Shown: positions 52,516 to 62,848, counted from the first letter of the stretch. The stretch: 64,000 nucleotides of DNA from Citrobacter youngae ATCC 29220 (GCF_000155975.1 NZ_GG730299.1:2396204-2460203); one strand, 5' to 3'. Numbers and translations: made by a program. Notes: generated from the letters alone by a model not told the origin.

Positions 52516-53580
52516 TCACGGTCGCTCAGAAATAGCCTGCGGATTGTACGTGATAAACATGGCATCGCCGTAACTAAAAAAGCGATATTCCGCTTTTACC
52601 GCTTCATGATACGCGTGCATGGTGTTTTTATAACCAGCAAACGCGGAAACCAGCATAATCAGCGTCGATTCAGGCAGATGGAAGTTAGTCACCAGCGCAT
52701 CAATCACTTTGTATTGATAGCCTGGGTAAATGAATATCTGCGTATCGCCAAAGAACGGTGCAATGAGATCGTTTTTGGCAGCCTGCGCCGCGCTCTCCAA
52801 CGAACGCACGGAGGTGGTGCCCACCGCAATCACGCGGTTACCGCGCGCTTTCGCCGCCAGTACCGCATCGACGACATCCTGCGGCACTTCCGCATATTCG
52901 GAGTGCATGATGTGATCTTCGATAGTGTCTACGCGCACCGGCTGGAAGGTGCCCGCGCCCACGTGCAGCGTGACGAACGCCATCTCGATGCCTTTTTCGC
53001 GCAGCTTCGCCAGCAGCCGCTCGTCAAAGTGCAGGCCCGCGGTCGGCGCAGCGACGGCGCCCGGTTTTTCGCTATACACGGTCTGGTACAGTTCGCGGTC
53101 GGCATCTTCATCCGGACGGTCGATATACGGCGGCAGCGGCATATGGCCGATGGCGTTGAGGATATCGAGCACGCTGCGTTCGTCGTCGAACTCCACTTCA
53201 AACAGCGCATCGTGGCGCGCGACCATCGTCGCTTTAATGCTTTCGTCGTCGCCCAAAAGCAGCTCCGCTCCCGGCTTCGGCGCTTTCGAGGCGCGAATAT
53301 GCGCCAGAATACGTTTGTCATCCAGCATACGCTCAACCAGCACTTCAATCTTGCCGCCGCTGGCTTTACGGCCAAACAGACGCGCAGGAATGACGCGGGT
53401 GTTGTTAAAGACCAGCAAATCTCCAGGGTTGAGCTTATCGAGCAGATCGGTGAAAGTACCGTGCGTCAGCGCGCCCGTCGGCCCGTCCAGGGACAGCAAG
53501 CGGCAGCTACTGCGCTCAGCCTGCGGATAGTGGGCAATCAGGGATTCGGGTAGTTCAAAGGTGAAATCGGTAACGCGCAT
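52516..53580 (-). CDS. queA: S-adenosylmethionine:tRNA ribosyltransferase-isomerase
   Basis: A 354-residue enzyme that transfers and isomerises ribose from SAM to preQ1-tRNA, making epoxyqueuosine. Recognised by [69 protein letters not shown] and [12 protein letters not shown]. First gene of the queA-tgt-yajC-secD-secF run. A 352-codon opposite-strand frame here is a shadow. Divergent from acpH. Confidence 0.98.
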   Translation of the reverse strand: MRVTDFTFELPESLIAHYPQAERSSCRLLSLDGPTGALTHGTFTDLLDKLNPGDLLVFNNTRVIPARLFGRKASGGKIEVLVERMLDDKRILAHIRASKAPKPGAELLLGDDESIKATMVARHDALFEVEFDDERSVLDILNAIGHMPLPPYIDRPDEDADRELYQTVYSEKPGAVAAPTAGLHFDERLLAKLREKGIEMAFVTLHVGAGTFQPVRVDTIEDHIMHSEYAEVPQDVVDAVLAAKARGNRVIAVGTTSVRSLESAAQAAKNDLIAPFFGDTQIFIYPGYQYKVIDALVTNFHLPESTLIMLVSAFAGYKNTMHAYHEAVKAEYRFFSYGDAMFITYNPQAISERP

Positions 53581-53670
53581 GACACTGACTCAGACTAAAA
53601 TAAGAGGCGGGTAGTCTAGTGCCGGGGCGTTCTCCCTGCAACCTTTACCCCTCTGGATAAACGTTTAACT

Positions 53671-54252
53671 ATGAATTTTCTTGCGCACCTGCACTTAGCA
53701 CATTTAGCGGATAGCTCACTTTCCGGCAATCTGCTGGCCGATTTTGTTCGCGGTAACCCGGCAGCCAGTTTTCCCCCTGACGTGGTGGAAGGCATCTTCA
53801 TGCACCGTCGTATCGACGTGATGACCGATAACCTGCCGCAGGTCCGTGAAGCCAAAGAGTGGTTTCGTAGCGAAACGCGCCGCGTCGCGCCGATTACGCT
53901 GGACGTCATGTGGGATCATTTTCTGTCGCGCCACTGGCCGGAAATTTCCCCTGACTTCCCACTGACGGAGTTTGTGCGCTATGCCCGCACCCAGGTGACC
54001 ACGATTTTGCCGGAATCGCCGCCGCGCTTTATCAATCTGAACAACTATATATGGTCAGAGAAATGGCTTGAGCGCTATCGGGACATGGATTTTATCCAGA
54101 ACGTCCTGAACGGCATGGCCAGCCGCCGCCCGCGTCTCGATGCCCTGCGCGACTCATGGTATGACCTCGATACACATTACGATGCGTTAGAAGAACGTTT
54201 CTGGCAGTTTTATCCGCAGATGATGGAACAGGCGCAGCGTAAAACCCTTTGA
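53671..54252 (+). CDS. acpH: Acyl carrier protein phosphodiesterase AcpH
   Basis: A 193-residue HD-related enzyme that removes the phosphopantetheine arm from holo-ACP. Conserved histidines and aspartates: [38 protein letters not shown] and [15 protein letters not shown]. Same length as E. coli AcpH (YajB). It is followed by a partial REP and then the peroxiredoxin gene. Confidence 0.96.
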   Translation: MNFLAHLHLAHLADSSLSGNLLADFVRGNPAASFPPDVVEGIFMHRRIDVMTDNLPQVREAKEWFRSETRRVAPITLDVMWDHFLSRHWPEISPDFPLTEFVRYARTQVTTILPESPPRFINLNNYIWSEKWLERYRDMDFIQNVLNGMASRRPRLDALRDSWYDLDTHYDALEERFWQFYPQMMEQAQRKTL

Positions 54253-54268
54253 TTGCAGCCCACATGAC

Positions 54269-54300
54269 GGGCCGGATAAGCCTTAGCCGCCATCCGATAA
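54269..54300. repeat. Partial REP unit after acpH
   Basis: gggccggataagccttagccgccatccg is a REP-like half with a slightly altered right arm, 17 bp after acpH. Confidence 0.6.
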
Positions 54301-54344
54301 AAGATTGATAGACAAAACCTGTCTCATTGATTGTCTGTGCCTCT

Positions 54345-54373
54345 TTGTCTTATTCCCGAACACTCTCTATACT
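54345..54373 (+). promoter_or_regulatory. Sigma70-type promoter of the peroxiredoxin gene
   Basis: TTGTCT (54345-54350), a 17-bp spacer and TATACT (54368-54373), with the start codon 48 bp further on. I see no OxyR site that I can defend. Confidence 0.7.
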
Positions 54374-54420
54374 GGCCCGCGTTGCGTTCCAAAAACCCCT
54401 TAACATTGCAGGAGAATTAT

Positions 54421-55023
54421 ATGGTACTGGTAACTCGTCAGGCTCCGGATTTCACAGCAGCTGCGGTACTGGGTAGCGGTGAGATCGTTGAAAACTTCAA
54501 CTTCAAACAGCATACCAACGGTAAAACCACCGTTCTGTTCTTCTGGCCGATGGACTTCACCTTCGTTTGCCCGTCTGAACTGATCGCATTCGACAAGCGT
54601 TACGAAGAATTCCAGAAGCGCGGCGTTGAAGTTGTTGGCGTTTCTTTCGACTCTGAATTTGTCCACAACGCATGGCGTAACACCCCTGTCGACAAAGGCG
54701 GCATCGGTGCAGTGAAATACGCAATGGTTGCTGACATCAAACGCGAAATCCAGAAAGCCTACGGCATCGAGCACCCGGAAGCGGGCGTTGCGCTGCGCGG
54801 TTCTTTCCTGATCGACGCTAACGGCGTTGTTCGCCACCAGGTGGTTAACGATCTGCCGCTGGGTCGTAACATCGACGAAATGCTGCGCATGGTTGACGCG
54901 CTGCAGTTCCACGAAGAGCACGGCGACGTTTGCCCGGCACAGTGGGAAAAAGGTAAAGAAGGTATGAACGCCTCTCCGGACGGCGTAGCAAAATACCTGA
55001 CCGAAAACGTTTCCAGCCTGTAA
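54421..55023 (+). CDS. Typical 2-Cys peroxiredoxin (AhpC/TsaA family)
   Basis: A 200-residue thiol peroxidase reducing hydrogen peroxide and organic peroxides in the cytoplasm. The peroxidatic Cys50 is in DFTFVCPSE and the resolving Cys171 in GDVCPAQW; the C-terminal arm YLTENVSSL is typical. It is very like the Salmonella protein called TsaA (STM0402) beside acpH; E. coli K-12 has no copy here. The start MVLVTRQAPDF follows AGGAG; the 30-codon upstream frame covers the promoter. It stands alone between its own promoter and terminator. Confidence 0.93.
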   Translation: MVLVTRQAPDFTAAAVLGSGEIVENFNFKQHTNGKTTVLFFWPMDFTFVCPSELIAFDKRYEEFQKRGVEVVGVSFDSEFVHNAWRNTPVDKGGIGAVKYAMVADIKREIQKAYGIEHPEAGVALRGSFLIDANGVVRHQVVNDLPLGRNIDEMLRMVDALQFHEEHGDVCPAQWEKGKEGMNASPDGVAKYLTENVSSL

Positions 55024-55042
55024 TTGGCATGAATCGAGAAGA

Positions 55043-55066
55043 GGCCCGCCAATGCGGGCCTTTTTT
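55043..55066 (+). terminator. Terminator after the peroxiredoxin gene
   Basis: GGCCCGC-caat-GCGGGCC followed by six T, 19 bp after the stop. Confidence 0.93.
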
Positions 55067-55098
55067 ATTGTCGTGATCCGCCCTGAATAGGCCTGACG

Positions 55099-56967
55099 TT
55101 AAAACGCGAAGCAGGAGCAGCCCAGCGCGCCCCAGAAAGCCCGATCGTCCGACACCGGAATCCCCGATTTACGCGCAATATCATGCTGATGACCGTGAAC
55201 CCCGCAGCTGCCGCAGCACTGGTGCATCTGCACCATCGCCCCGACTTTCGCGGCAACCGGCGGCGCCGAGCGATAATGCCCCGGTACCTTCACGACCGGC
55301 GACCAGTCCGGCACAACCGGGATGGCTGGCGGCGCCAGCGGGGTAAAATGCCCGGCGGCGTATACCACTTTACCATCGACAATAGTCATCACCGACTCGA
55401 TGCCTTTGATCTCTTCTTCCGGCACGCTGAAATAATCTTTGGACAGCACCACCAGATCGGCCAGTTGATCTTTCTCGATGCGCCCTTTCTTCCCCTGTTC
55501 GCTGGAGAACCAGGCGCTACCCGCCGTCCACAGCTCCAGCGCCACATCGCGCGGCAGGCGATTGTTATCACCGTACATCGCCATTCCGCCAACGGTACGG
55601 CCAGAAACCAGCCAGTACAGCGCGGTCCACGGGTTGTAGCTGGCCACGCGGGTGGCATCGGTCCCCAGCCCTACCGGAACGTCAGCCGCCAGCATTTTCG
55701 CCACCGGCGGCGTATGTTTGACCGCGTCTTTACCATAGCGATCGACAAAATACTCCCCCTGGAACGCCATACGATGTTGCACCGCAATGCCGCCGCCCAG
55801 CGCTTTTACGCGCTCGATATTGCGTTCGGTAATCGTTTCGGCGTGATCGAAGAACCAGTGCAGGCCATTGAACGGAATATCGCGATTCACCTTCTCAAAC
55901 ACGTCCAGCATGCGGCTGATGGATTCATCGTAGGTCGCATGCAGGCGGAACGGCCAGCGATGTTCCACCAGGTGGCGTACAACGCGCTCCAGCTCCTCTT
56001 CCATGCCTTCCGGTAGATCCGGGCGTGGCTGCAGGAAATCTTCAAAATCAGCCGCCGAAAAGACCAGCATTTCCCCTGCGCCATTCGCACGGTAGAAGTC
56101 GGTCCCCTGGCCTGGCTTGAGCATATCGGTCCAGCGCTCAAAGTCATCCAGTTCCTGTTTAGGGCGCTGGGTAAACAGGTTGTAGGCAATGCGCACCGTC
56201 ATCTGTTTGTTGGCATGTAGCTGCTCAATGATCTCGTAATCTTCCGGGTAGTTCTGGAAGCCGCCGCCCGCATCGATGGCGCTGGTCAGCCCCAGACGGT
56301 TCAGCTCGCGCATAAACTGCCGGGTCGAGTTAACCTGCATCTCCAGCGGCAGTTTTGGCCCTTTCGCCAGCGTCGAATAAAGGATCATCGCGTTGGGTTT
56401 GGCGATCAGCATCCCGGTCGGGTTGCCGTTGCCATCACGTACGATCTCACCACCAGCCGGATCCGGCGTTGCTTTGGTGTAGCCAACGGCCTTCAGCGCC
56501 GCGCGGTTGAGCAAAGCCCTGTCGTAAAGATGCAGCACAAAAACCGGGGTATCCGGGGCGGCTTCATTCAGCTCTTCCAGCGTCGGCATGCGACGTTCGG
56601 CGAACTGAAACTCGCTCCAGCCACCCACTACGCGCACCCACTGCGGCGACGGCGTACGGTCGGCCTGCTCTTTCAGCATGCGCAGCGCATCGACCAGCGA
56701 AGGCACACCTTCCCAGCGCAGTTCGAGGTTATAGTTCAGCCCGCCGCGAATCAGGTGCAGGTGCGAATCGTTCAGGCCAGGAATCACCGTGTGTCCTTGC
56801 AGATCGACAATCTTCGTCCCTTCGGCGGCAAAGCTCATGATCCGATCGTGGCTACCGGTCGCCAGAATCTTCCCGTTGACGATCGCCACCGCCTCGACCT
56901 GCGGGTTTTGTCTGTCGAGAGTATGAATTTTTCCGTGAGTGAGAATCAGTGTGGCAGTTTGAGACAT
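55099..56967 (-). CDS. YtcJ-like amidohydrolase family protein with Cys/His-rich tail
   Basis: A 622-residue metal-dependent hydrolase of the Amidohydro_3/YtcJ group (N-substituted formamide deformylase-like). N-terminal composite domain with the metal motif LQGHTVIPGLNDSHLHL; further metal ligands probably in FRLHATYDES and WFFDHAETIT; late Asp in GLGTDATRVASYNPW. No signal peptide. The C-terminal 45 residues are unusual: HQCCGSCGVHGHQH and GALGCSCFAF could bind metal or form disulfides. Substrate unknown; acts on amides or imides by family. First or last gene of a three-gene minus-strand set whose order from the promoter is isochorismatase, monooxygenase, amidohydrolase. Confidence 0.85.
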   Translation of the reverse strand: MSQTATLILTHGKIHTLDRQNPQVEAVAIVNGKILATGSHDRIMSFAAEGTKIVDLQGHTVIPGLNDSHLHLIRGGLNYNLELRWEGVPSLVDALRMLKEQADRTPSPQWVRVVGGWSEFQFAERRMPTLEELNEAAPDTPVFVLHLYDRALLNRAALKAVGYTKATPDPAGGEIVRDGNGNPTGMLIAKPNAMILYSTLAKGPKLPLEMQVNSTRQFMRELNRLGLTSAIDAGGGFQNYPEDYEIIEQLHANKQMTVRIAYNLFTQRPKQELDDFERWTDMLKPGQGTDFYRANGAGEMLVFSAADFEDFLQPRPDLPEGMEEELERVVRHLVEHRWPFRLHATYDESISRMLDVFEKVNRDIPFNGLHWFFDHAETITERNIERVKALGGGIAVQHRMAFQGEYFVDRYGKDAVKHTPPVAKMLAADVPVGLGTDATRVASYNPWTALYWLVSGRTVGGMAMYGDNNRLPRDVALELWTAGSAWFSSEQGKKGRIEKDQLADLVVLSKDYFSVPEEEIKGIESVMTIVDGKVVYAAGHFTPLAPPAIPVVPDWSPVVKVPGHYRSAPPVAAKVGAMVQMHQCCGSCGVHGHQHDIARKSGIPVSDDRAFWGALGCSCFAF

Positions 56968-56988
56968 AACAATCTCCTGAAAAACCGA

Positions 56989-57534
56989 TCAGGCTTTTTT
57001 CAGCCATCCGGCAAACAGACGGGTTACGATGGGCATCCAGAACCAGACCACCAGCGCAACCACACACGCATCATTGATCAGATGCAGGAGTAACGAGCCC
57101 TTCATTGCAGGTAGCACAATGCCGGTCAACCACGGTACCAGGTTGGTACTGGGAAAAATCACCAGCAGAGTTATCAGGAACTGTTTCCAGCGCCTGGGTT
57201 GGCGTACATGGGGCGCGGGCGGCGTAAACCAGAACGCCGCTTCGGTACGAATTTCGGTTTTATCACCTTCCGCCAGCAGCGGGGCTATCTCTTCCACCAG
57301 CACGCGGCGCGTATCGGACTGGGTCCAGTTATACAGATGCTCCAGCGTGTCAAAGCGGATAATGATATTCCACAGGCTGTCGCCATCCGCAGGGCGGATC
57401 ACATTCGCGCCGAGATGACCGGGAAACTCGGCCGCCACCGGCATGATTTTGCCCAGCCACTGCTCATACCGCTGCGCCTGCTCAGGCTGCAGGGTGTGGG
57501 TAATCACCAACGTCACATGTTTGTTCTGCGCCAT
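56989..57534 (-). CDS. Antibiotic-biosynthesis-monooxygenase (ABM) domain membrane protein
   Basis: A 181-residue protein: residues 1-100 form a dimeric alpha/beta ABM domain (VTLVITHTLQPEQAQRYEQWLGKIMPVAAEFPGHLGANVIRPADG), and residues 115-175 have two membrane helices (WKQFLITLLVIFPSTNLVPWLTGIV; HLINDACVVALVVWFWMPIVTRLFAGW). ABM domains include small-molecule oxygenases and heme-binding proteins; function cannot be assigned. It lies 21 bp upstream of the amidohydrolase, so the two are co-transcribed. Confidence 0.8.
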   Translation of the reverse strand: MAQNKHVTLVITHTLQPEQAQRYEQWLGKIMPVAAEFPGHLGANVIRPADGDSLWNIIIRFDTLEHLYNWTQSDTRRVLVEEIAPLLAEGDKTEIRTEAAFWFTPPAPHVRQPRRWKQFLITLLVIFPSTNLVPWLTGIVLPAMKGSLLLHLINDACVVALVVWFWMPIVTRLFAGWLKKA

Positions 57535-57589
57535 GAAGGGTTCCTTATTGAAGGGGAACAGGCCCGCTCAGGCCACAAAAGCAATACGC

Positions 57590-57708
57590 AAAACCCTTCA
57601 TGAGGCATTGAGGCGGCAAGGTTGCGGATCCCCGGTAACTTATATAAGTCAGTTACCGGGGTACGCAAACGAAGCCAACAAAGAGGCAGCATGAAGGATG
57701 AAGCGTAT
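57590..57708. repeat. Second copy of the dispersed hairpin repeat
   Basis: It includes a perfect 10-bp inner stem, CCCCGGTAAC with GTTACCGGGG, and inverted outer arms (ccttcatg ... catgaagg). The parts gaggcggcaag, gaagccaacaaagaggc and aggatgaagcgtat match the element in the tsx leader. It lies between the isochorismatase stop and the ABM gene, splitting the putative operon. Confidence 0.75.
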
Positions 57709-58350
57709 TTAAGCTTTACGTTCCGGCGCGCCATGCACCATGGTATAAGCATAATCCACGCCCATGCCGTAAGCGCCGCTATGCTCGCGGACCAGATCCA
57801 TGACCGCGTCATAGGTTTCTTTGCGGGACCAGTCGCGCTGGTATTCGAGAAGAACCTGTTGCCAGGTCACAGGGACTGCGCCCGCCTGCACCATCCTGTC
57901 AATAGAACGCTCGTGGGCATCCACGGACGTGCCGCCGGAAGTGTCGGTCACCACATACACTTCATAACCGGCTTCCAGCGCCATCAGCGCCGGGAATGTC
58001 AGGCAGACTTCGGTCCATAGCGCGGAGATAATCAATTTTTTACGTCCGGTCGCTTCCACGGCCTTCACAAACGCCGCATCTTCCCAGGAGTTCATAGAGG
58101 TGCGTTCAATCGGTTTCACATCCGGATGAACCGCTAACAATTCCGGCCAGATATAGCCGCTAAAACTTTTCGTTTCCACAGACGTATAAATCACCGGAAC
58201 ATTAAATATCTTGCCGGCTTTTGCTAAGGCCACCGTATTATTTTTCAGAGTCTGACGATCAATATTCGCCACACCAAATGACATTTGCGGCTGATGATCA
58301 ATAAAAATAAGCGTTGAGTTTTTAGGGTCAATCAGTTCCCGAATAGACAT
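57709..58350 (-). CDS. Isochorismatase-family hydrolase (YcaC-like)
   Basis: A 213-residue cysteine hydrolase of the isochorismatase-like fold. The family Asp is in TLIFIDHQPQM (Asp19), the nucleophile Cys116 in ALWTEVCLTFPAL (with the family cis-peptide before it) and a basic residue near 79-83. It is nearest to the YcaC group of uncertain substrate. First gene after the LysR promoter region; the repeat element lies just beyond its stop. Together with the amidohydrolase it suggests amide or ring-cleaving catabolism (inference). Confidence 0.85.
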   Translation of the reverse strand: MSIRELIDPKNSTLIFIDHQPQMSFGVANIDRQTLKNNTVALAKAGKIFNVPVIYTSVETKSFSGYIWPELLAVHPDVKPIERTSMNSWEDAAFVKAVEATGRKKLIISALWTEVCLTFPALMALEAGYEVYVVTDTSGGTSVDAHERSIDRMVQAGAVPVTWQQVLLEYQRDWSRKETYDAVMDLVREHSGAYGMGVDYAYTMVHGAPERKA

Positions 58351-58623
58351 AGCACACCTTCTTAATCAATAAGTTAAAAGGTAACGGTCTGTATCTGCCG
58401 TCAGCAGCAGGATCCTGAATCAGAAAGCTTGTTGAGTATAGCGGGAAATTTCTAACGAGTTATTAAAGAAAACTAACTATCCTGTGCAACTATTAATTTT
58501 GTGTTGCGATATACCCTAAACAACATCAAAAAAATGCGCATGACTAATCTAATTTATTCACTGGCATTGTTTTTCTTCATTCGGTACAACAGAAGGGTTT
58601 ATTTTTCAGGATATTTTCTGCTT
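58351..58623. promoter_or_regulatory. Shared control region of the LysR gene and hydrolase cassette
   Basis: A 273-bp AT-rich divergent region. A small dyad TAAC-GA-GTTA at 58453-58462, set in tttctaacgagttattaaagaaa, is a candidate LysR site (T-N11-A type). Only the general form supports it. Confidence 0.4.
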
Positions 58624-59526
58624 ATGCGCATCAATCTGGATGTTCTGCTGATACTCGACGCACTCGATAAACAGGGTTCATTTGCCGCGGCGGCCGAATC
58701 GCTGTTTAAAACCCCTGCGGCACTTAGCTATATGATTCAGAAGCTGGAAAGCGATTTGAATATCGAGCTGCTTGACCGCTCCGGTCACCGGGCAAAATTT
58801 ACCGACACCGGACTGATGATGCTGGAAAAGGGACGTTTGCTGCTGAGTGCGGCCAAAGATCTCGAAAAGCAGGCGGTACAGCTGAGTTCAGGCTGGGAAA
58901 AAGAGCTGGCGATTGCGCTGGACGAATCTTTTCCTTTCGCCACGCTATTGCCCATTATTGATGAATTTCATGCGCTGAATAAGCAAACCCGCCTCAGTTT
59001 TACCCACCATACGCTGGCGGGATCCTGGGAGGAGCTGACCCATAATGGAGCAGACATCATTCTGGGGGCGATTAATGAACCGCCAACGTCAGCCGCCTGG
59101 TCCTACAAAATGCTCGGCACGCTGGATAATGTTTTTGTCGTTGCGCCTGAGCATCCGCTGGCTACAGCGCCAGATGGTCTGACGAACGAACAGCTGTGCC
59201 TGCATCGGGCCATTGTTATCAGCGACAGCGCCCGCTTTTGCCATCCGCTACAAACCAATCTGATGGACGAGCAGGCGCAGATTCGCGTCGATGATTTCCA
59301 CAGTAAGGTGATGTTACTGCGGGCCGGCATAGGCTGCGGATTTCTTCCCCGCCACATTGCCAGCCCGTGGCTTGCCACAGGCGAGCTGGTGGAAAAAACG
59401 GTTATCTCATTTCGCCAAAAAGACGTGGCTTATATGGCCTGGCGCAATAGCCGCGACGGGCTGGCGCAGCGCTGGTGGCGGGAAACGCTGCTGGCAAACC
59501 TGGAGATTGCGCGCCTGTATCAATGA
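58624..59526 (+). CDS. LysR-family transcriptional regulator
   Basis: A 300-residue LysR protein. The N-terminal winged helix is [54 protein letters not shown]; the effector domain follows (about 90-295, [33 protein letters not shown]). The ATG at 58624 gives the standard family length; an open frame 41 codons longer has a non-homologous hydrophobic start. Divergent from the isochorismatase-ABM-amidohydrolase set, which it probably controls. Its end overlaps malZ by 7 bp, convergently. Confidence 0.9.
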   Translation: MRINLDVLLILDALDKQGSFAAAAESLFKTPAALSYMIQKLESDLNIELLDRSGHRAKFTDTGLMMLEKGRLLLSAAKDLEKQAVQLSSGWEKELAIALDESFPFATLLPIIDEFHALNKQTRLSFTHHTLAGSWEELTHNGADIILGAINEPPTSAAWSYKMLGTLDNVFVVAPEHPLATAPDGLTNEQLCLHRAIVISDSARFCHPLQTNLMDEQAQIRVDDFHSKVMLLRAGIGCGFLPRHIASPWLATGELVEKTVISFRQKDVAYMAWRNSRDGLAQRWWRETLLANLEIARLYQ

Positions 59527-61337
59527 CCCATCCACACCGAAGCGGAAATCGCCGGCAGCGTCAGAATATCGTCGGCGAGCAGGCCTTTACCCTCTTTGCG
59601 CTGCCATTGGGCGACACGCAGTAATGGCGAGGCGGGCAGGACCACTTCACAGGCGTGACCACGGTTAATCGCCACCAGCACGCGCTGGCGGTTGAGCGCC
59701 CGCACAAACACCACCACGTTATCCTCGGCGTAAATCACCTGACAACCTCCGTGGCGGAGCGCCTGGCTCTGGTGGCGTAATTTTGCCAGCCGCTGATACA
59801 GCGCCAGCAGGTTAGCGTCCTGTTTTTCAGGTTGCCACGGGAACGGTTTGCGACAAAAGGGATCGTTGTTCCCATCCAGGCCCACTTCGTCACCGTAGTA
59901 GATACAGGGCACGCCAGGCCAGGTAAACAGCCACACCACCGCCAGCGGCAAGCGTACGACATCTTTACCGAGCAGAGATTTAAAACGGGCGGTATCGTGG
60001 CTGTCGAGCTGATTGAACATCCGCAACTGCTGCTGATGCGATAGCCCCGCACGGTAGTTATCCATCCACGCCATACAGGTCTGGGCGTCAATGGATTGCG
60101 GGTCGTAGGAGATGTCGGTATTGGCGAGAAATCCCCATACGGGGAAAGTAAAACCGCGATAGTTCATGGCGGCATCTTCCGCATCCGCCTGCAACCACTG
60201 GCGCGCATCGCCAAAATGTTCACCCACAACATACGCTGCTGGCTGCGTTTCTTTCGCCGCCTGCGTAATCCCGGCCACATGACGCAGGTTGTTGCGCGCA
60301 CCGCCTGCCTCTCCCAGCATGTGGACGACATCAAGACGCCAGCCGTCCATACTCCACGGAGCTTTCAGCCAGTGGCGAACGATACTGTCTTCCCCGCGAT
60401 AAATTTCATTCACCAGACTTTCCGAAGAAAAATCCAGTTTGGGTAGGCTGGCATACCCCAGCCAGTCAAGCGCCACGCCGTCGGCAGAGAAATGATACCA
60501 ATCGCGCCAGGGAGAATCCGGGTTATAGCATGCCCCGTCAGTACCACGGTTATGTCGATCAAACCAGGGGTGTGAATCGCCGCTGTGGTTAAAGACACCA
60601 TCAAGAATCAGACGCATACCCTGCCGTTGGGTAGCGTGGCGCAAGCGCAGTAGCGCTCTGTCGCCGCCAAACTGTGGATCAACATGACGATAATCTTCGG
60701 TATCGTATTTATGCACGCTCGGCGCGGTAAACACCGGATTCAGGTACAGCGCCGTAACCCCTAACGTTTTCAGATACGGTAGCTTTTCGCTGATACCGTC
60801 CAAATCGCCGCCATAAAACGTCGAGCCTCCGGCCTGAGCAGTCAGCGGTTCATCCCACTCGCGCCGCACAATCTCATGTCCGGCTGCGTGATGGTAATAG
60901 ACGTTATCCTGAGCCGCCTCACGCGACTGGCTGCGGGCAAAACGGTCCGGGAAAATTTGGTAAAAAATCTGGTCGGCGACCCACTGCGGACCGTTATCCG
61001 GCACATCAACAGCAAATTGCTCCAGACGCGCTGGCGGAAAGCGGCTGAATCCCTGCGGGGTAAACCACAGCTGGCGATCGGGCCACAGTAATTTAAAGCT
61101 ATAGCGCCGACGAGGCTGCCCGCAGGCGAGATCGATCGCCGCCCGCCACGCGGTCACGCCCGGATGCGGCTGGCTACGCCGCTTGTGCATGGAAAGAGAA
61201 ATCTCTTCGTTATCGTTTTCTGCGCGTAGCGTCACCCGCTGGGGGGAATTTTCCCCGGCCAGCCACAGCGTAATTGTCAGCTGATCTTTGTTTTGCTTAA
61301 CAAATGGGGCAACCGGAAGGTGCCAGGCGTTCAACAT
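59520..61337 (-). CDS. malZ: Maltodextrin glucosidase MalZ
   Basis: A 605-residue cytoplasmic GH13 enzyme releasing glucose from the reducing end of maltodextrins. Catalytic barrel motifs: [20 protein letters not shown] (nucleophile Asp), [11 protein letters not shown] (Glu acid/base) and LDSHDTARF. An N-terminal starch-binding-like domain precedes it (1-120). The ATG at 61337 after AGGGGAT is used; the GTG one codon upstream is possible. Two MalT-like boxes lie upstream. Its stop overlaps that of the LysR gene. Confidence 0.96.
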   Translation of the reverse strand: MLNAWHLPVAPFVKQNKDQLTITLWLAGENSPQRVTLRAENDNEEISLSMHKRRSQPHPGVTAWRAAIDLACGQPRRRYSFKLLWPDRQLWFTPQGFSRFPPARLEQFAVDVPDNGPQWVADQIFYQIFPDRFARSQSREAAQDNVYYHHAAGHEIVRREWDEPLTAQAGGSTFYGGDLDGISEKLPYLKTLGVTALYLNPVFTAPSVHKYDTEDYRHVDPQFGGDRALLRLRHATQRQGMRLILDGVFNHSGDSHPWFDRHNRGTDGACYNPDSPWRDWYHFSADGVALDWLGYASLPKLDFSSESLVNEIYRGEDSIVRHWLKAPWSMDGWRLDVVHMLGEAGGARNNLRHVAGITQAAKETQPAAYVVGEHFGDARQWLQADAEDAAMNYRGFTFPVWGFLANTDISYDPQSIDAQTCMAWMDNYRAGLSHQQQLRMFNQLDSHDTARFKSLLGKDVVRLPLAVVWLFTWPGVPCIYYGDEVGLDGNNDPFCRKPFPWQPEKQDANLLALYQRLAKLRHQSQALRHGGCQVIYAEDNVVVFVRALNRQRVLVAINRGHACEVVLPASPLLRVAQWQRKEGKGLLADDILTLPAISASVWMGH

Positions 61338-61415
61338 CACGTATCCCCTTTGATGAAAATGAAGTCACCTTGCCATAGCAAAGAGCAGGATCACTCATCA
61401 TCTTAACGTTTATTC

Positions 61416-61437
61416 GGGGAGGAGTTAGGGGGAGGAG
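61416..61437 (+). promoter_or_regulatory. Two MalT-box-like direct repeats upstream of malZ
   Basis: GGGGAGGAG at 61416-61424 and GGGGGAGGAG at 61428-61437 both match the MalT core GGGGA(T/G)GAGG and lie 80-100 bp upstream of malZ. malZ is a known MalT regulon member. Confidence 0.7.
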
Positions 61438-61444
61438 AAAATGA

Positions 61445-61467
61445 CCGGGTAACGCAAGGCTACCCGG
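61445..61467 (-). terminator. Terminator-like hairpin after proY
   Basis: CCGGGTA-N9-TACCCGG 8 bp beyond the proY stop, with a short T-rich tail (tcatttt) on the minus strand. The weak tail lowers confidence. Confidence 0.6.
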
Positions 61468-61474
61468 CTAAAAA

Positions 61475-62848
61475 TTACTGTGCTTCAGCCAGTTGACGCT
61501 CGCGACGGCGTTTGAAAACCCAGCCCACCAGCAGCAGGGCTATCCACGCGAAACCAACGTACAGTGAAATGCGGGTATCCGGATGGTAGCCGATTAGCGC
61601 AATGATAAAGACCAGGAAAATCAGGCCAACAACGGTGGTTGTTACCCCGCCAGGTACTTTAAATTTCAGCGCCTTAACCTCTTCCGGCGGCAGACGACGG
61701 CGGAAGGCAATCTGCGACAGCAGGATCATAATCCACACCCACACCGTGGCGAAGGTCGCCAGTGAGGCGATCACCAGGAAGACGTTTTCCGGCATGATGT
61801 AGTTCAGATATACCGCAAACAGCAGCGCGATAGTCATCACCATCACCGTCACCCACGGCACGCCACGACGCGACGTTTTGGCGAACATTTTTGGCGCGCT
61901 GCCCTGCTCCGCCATACCGTGCAGCATACGCCCCACGCCGAAGACGTCAGAGTTGATGGCCGACAGCGATGCGGTAAGGACCACAAAGTTGAGGATCCCG
62001 GCGGCAAAGGTAATGCCCATATGCTGGAACGTCAGGACGAACGGACTCCCGTCGGTGCCGACCTGGTTCCACGGGTAAATAGACATAATGACGAACAGCG
62101 TCCCCACGTAAAACACGAGGATACGCATCGGTACGGAATTGATAGCGCGCGGAATAGATTTTTCCGGATCTTTGGCTTCGCCAGCGGTAATACCGATAAT
62201 CTCAATCCCGCCGTAGGCGAACATCACCATTTGTAGCGACATCACCATGCCGAGCCAGCCGTTGCTGAAGAAGCCGCCGTTGCTCCACAGGTTATGGATG
62301 CCGGTCGGTTGCCCGCCGTTGCCAATACCCCAAATGATGATACCGAAACCGGCGACAATCATGATGATAATGGTGGCGACTTTAAAGAACGAGAACCAGA
62401 ACTCCAGCTCGCCAAACACCTTCACGCTCATCAGGTTGATGGCGCAGATGATCAGCACCACGCTGAGGACCCAAATCCAGTGCGGCACGGCCGGGAACCA
62501 GACGCCCATGTAAATACCAAAGGCAGTGACGTCGGCAATGGCGACAATCAGGATTTCAAAACAGTAGGTCCAGCCGGTTATGTAGCCAGCCAGCGGTCCG
62601 AGGTTTTCCTGCGCGTAGCGCGAGAAAGAGCTGGCCGCCGGGTTATGAACGGACATTTCGCCCAGCGCGCGCATGATGATATATGCCGCGACGCCGCCGA
62701 TAATATAGGCCAGCAACACGCTCGGCCCCGCCATTTTGATAGCATCGGCCGAGCCGTAAAACAGCCCGGTACCAATTGCCGAACCTAATGCCATAAAGCG
62801 AATGTGCCGGGTGCTCAGCCCACGCTTTAGCTTGTTATTACTTTCCAT
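61475..62848 (-). CDS. proY: Proline-specific permease ProY
   Basis: A 457-residue amino acid permease of the APC family with about 12 helices. The N-terminal consensus is [45 protein letters not shown]. ProY is a cryptic proline transporter in Salmonella, visible only when overexpressed. AGGA precedes the ATG. It follows brnQ by 79 bp with a terminator between. Confidence 0.95.
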   Translation of the reverse strand: MESNNKLKRGLSTRHIRFMALGSAIGTGLFYGSADAIKMAGPSVLLAYIIGGVAAYIIMRALGEMSVHNPAASSFSRYAQENLGPLAGYITGWTYCFEILIVAIADVTAFGIYMGVWFPAVPHWIWVLSVVLIICAINLMSVKVFGELEFWFSFFKVATIIIMIVAGFGIIIWGIGNGGQPTGIHNLWSNGGFFSNGWLGMVMSLQMVMFAYGGIEIIGITAGEAKDPEKSIPRAINSVPMRILVFYVGTLFVIMSIYPWNQVGTDGSPFVLTFQHMGITFAAGILNFVVLTASLSAINSDVFGVGRMLHGMAEQGSAPKMFAKTSRRGVPWVTVMVMTIALLFAVYLNYIMPENVFLVIASLATFATVWVWIMILLSQIAFRRRLPPEEVKALKFKVPGGVTTTVVGLIFLVFIIALIGYHPDTRISLYVGFAWIALLLVGWVFKRRRERQLAEAQ

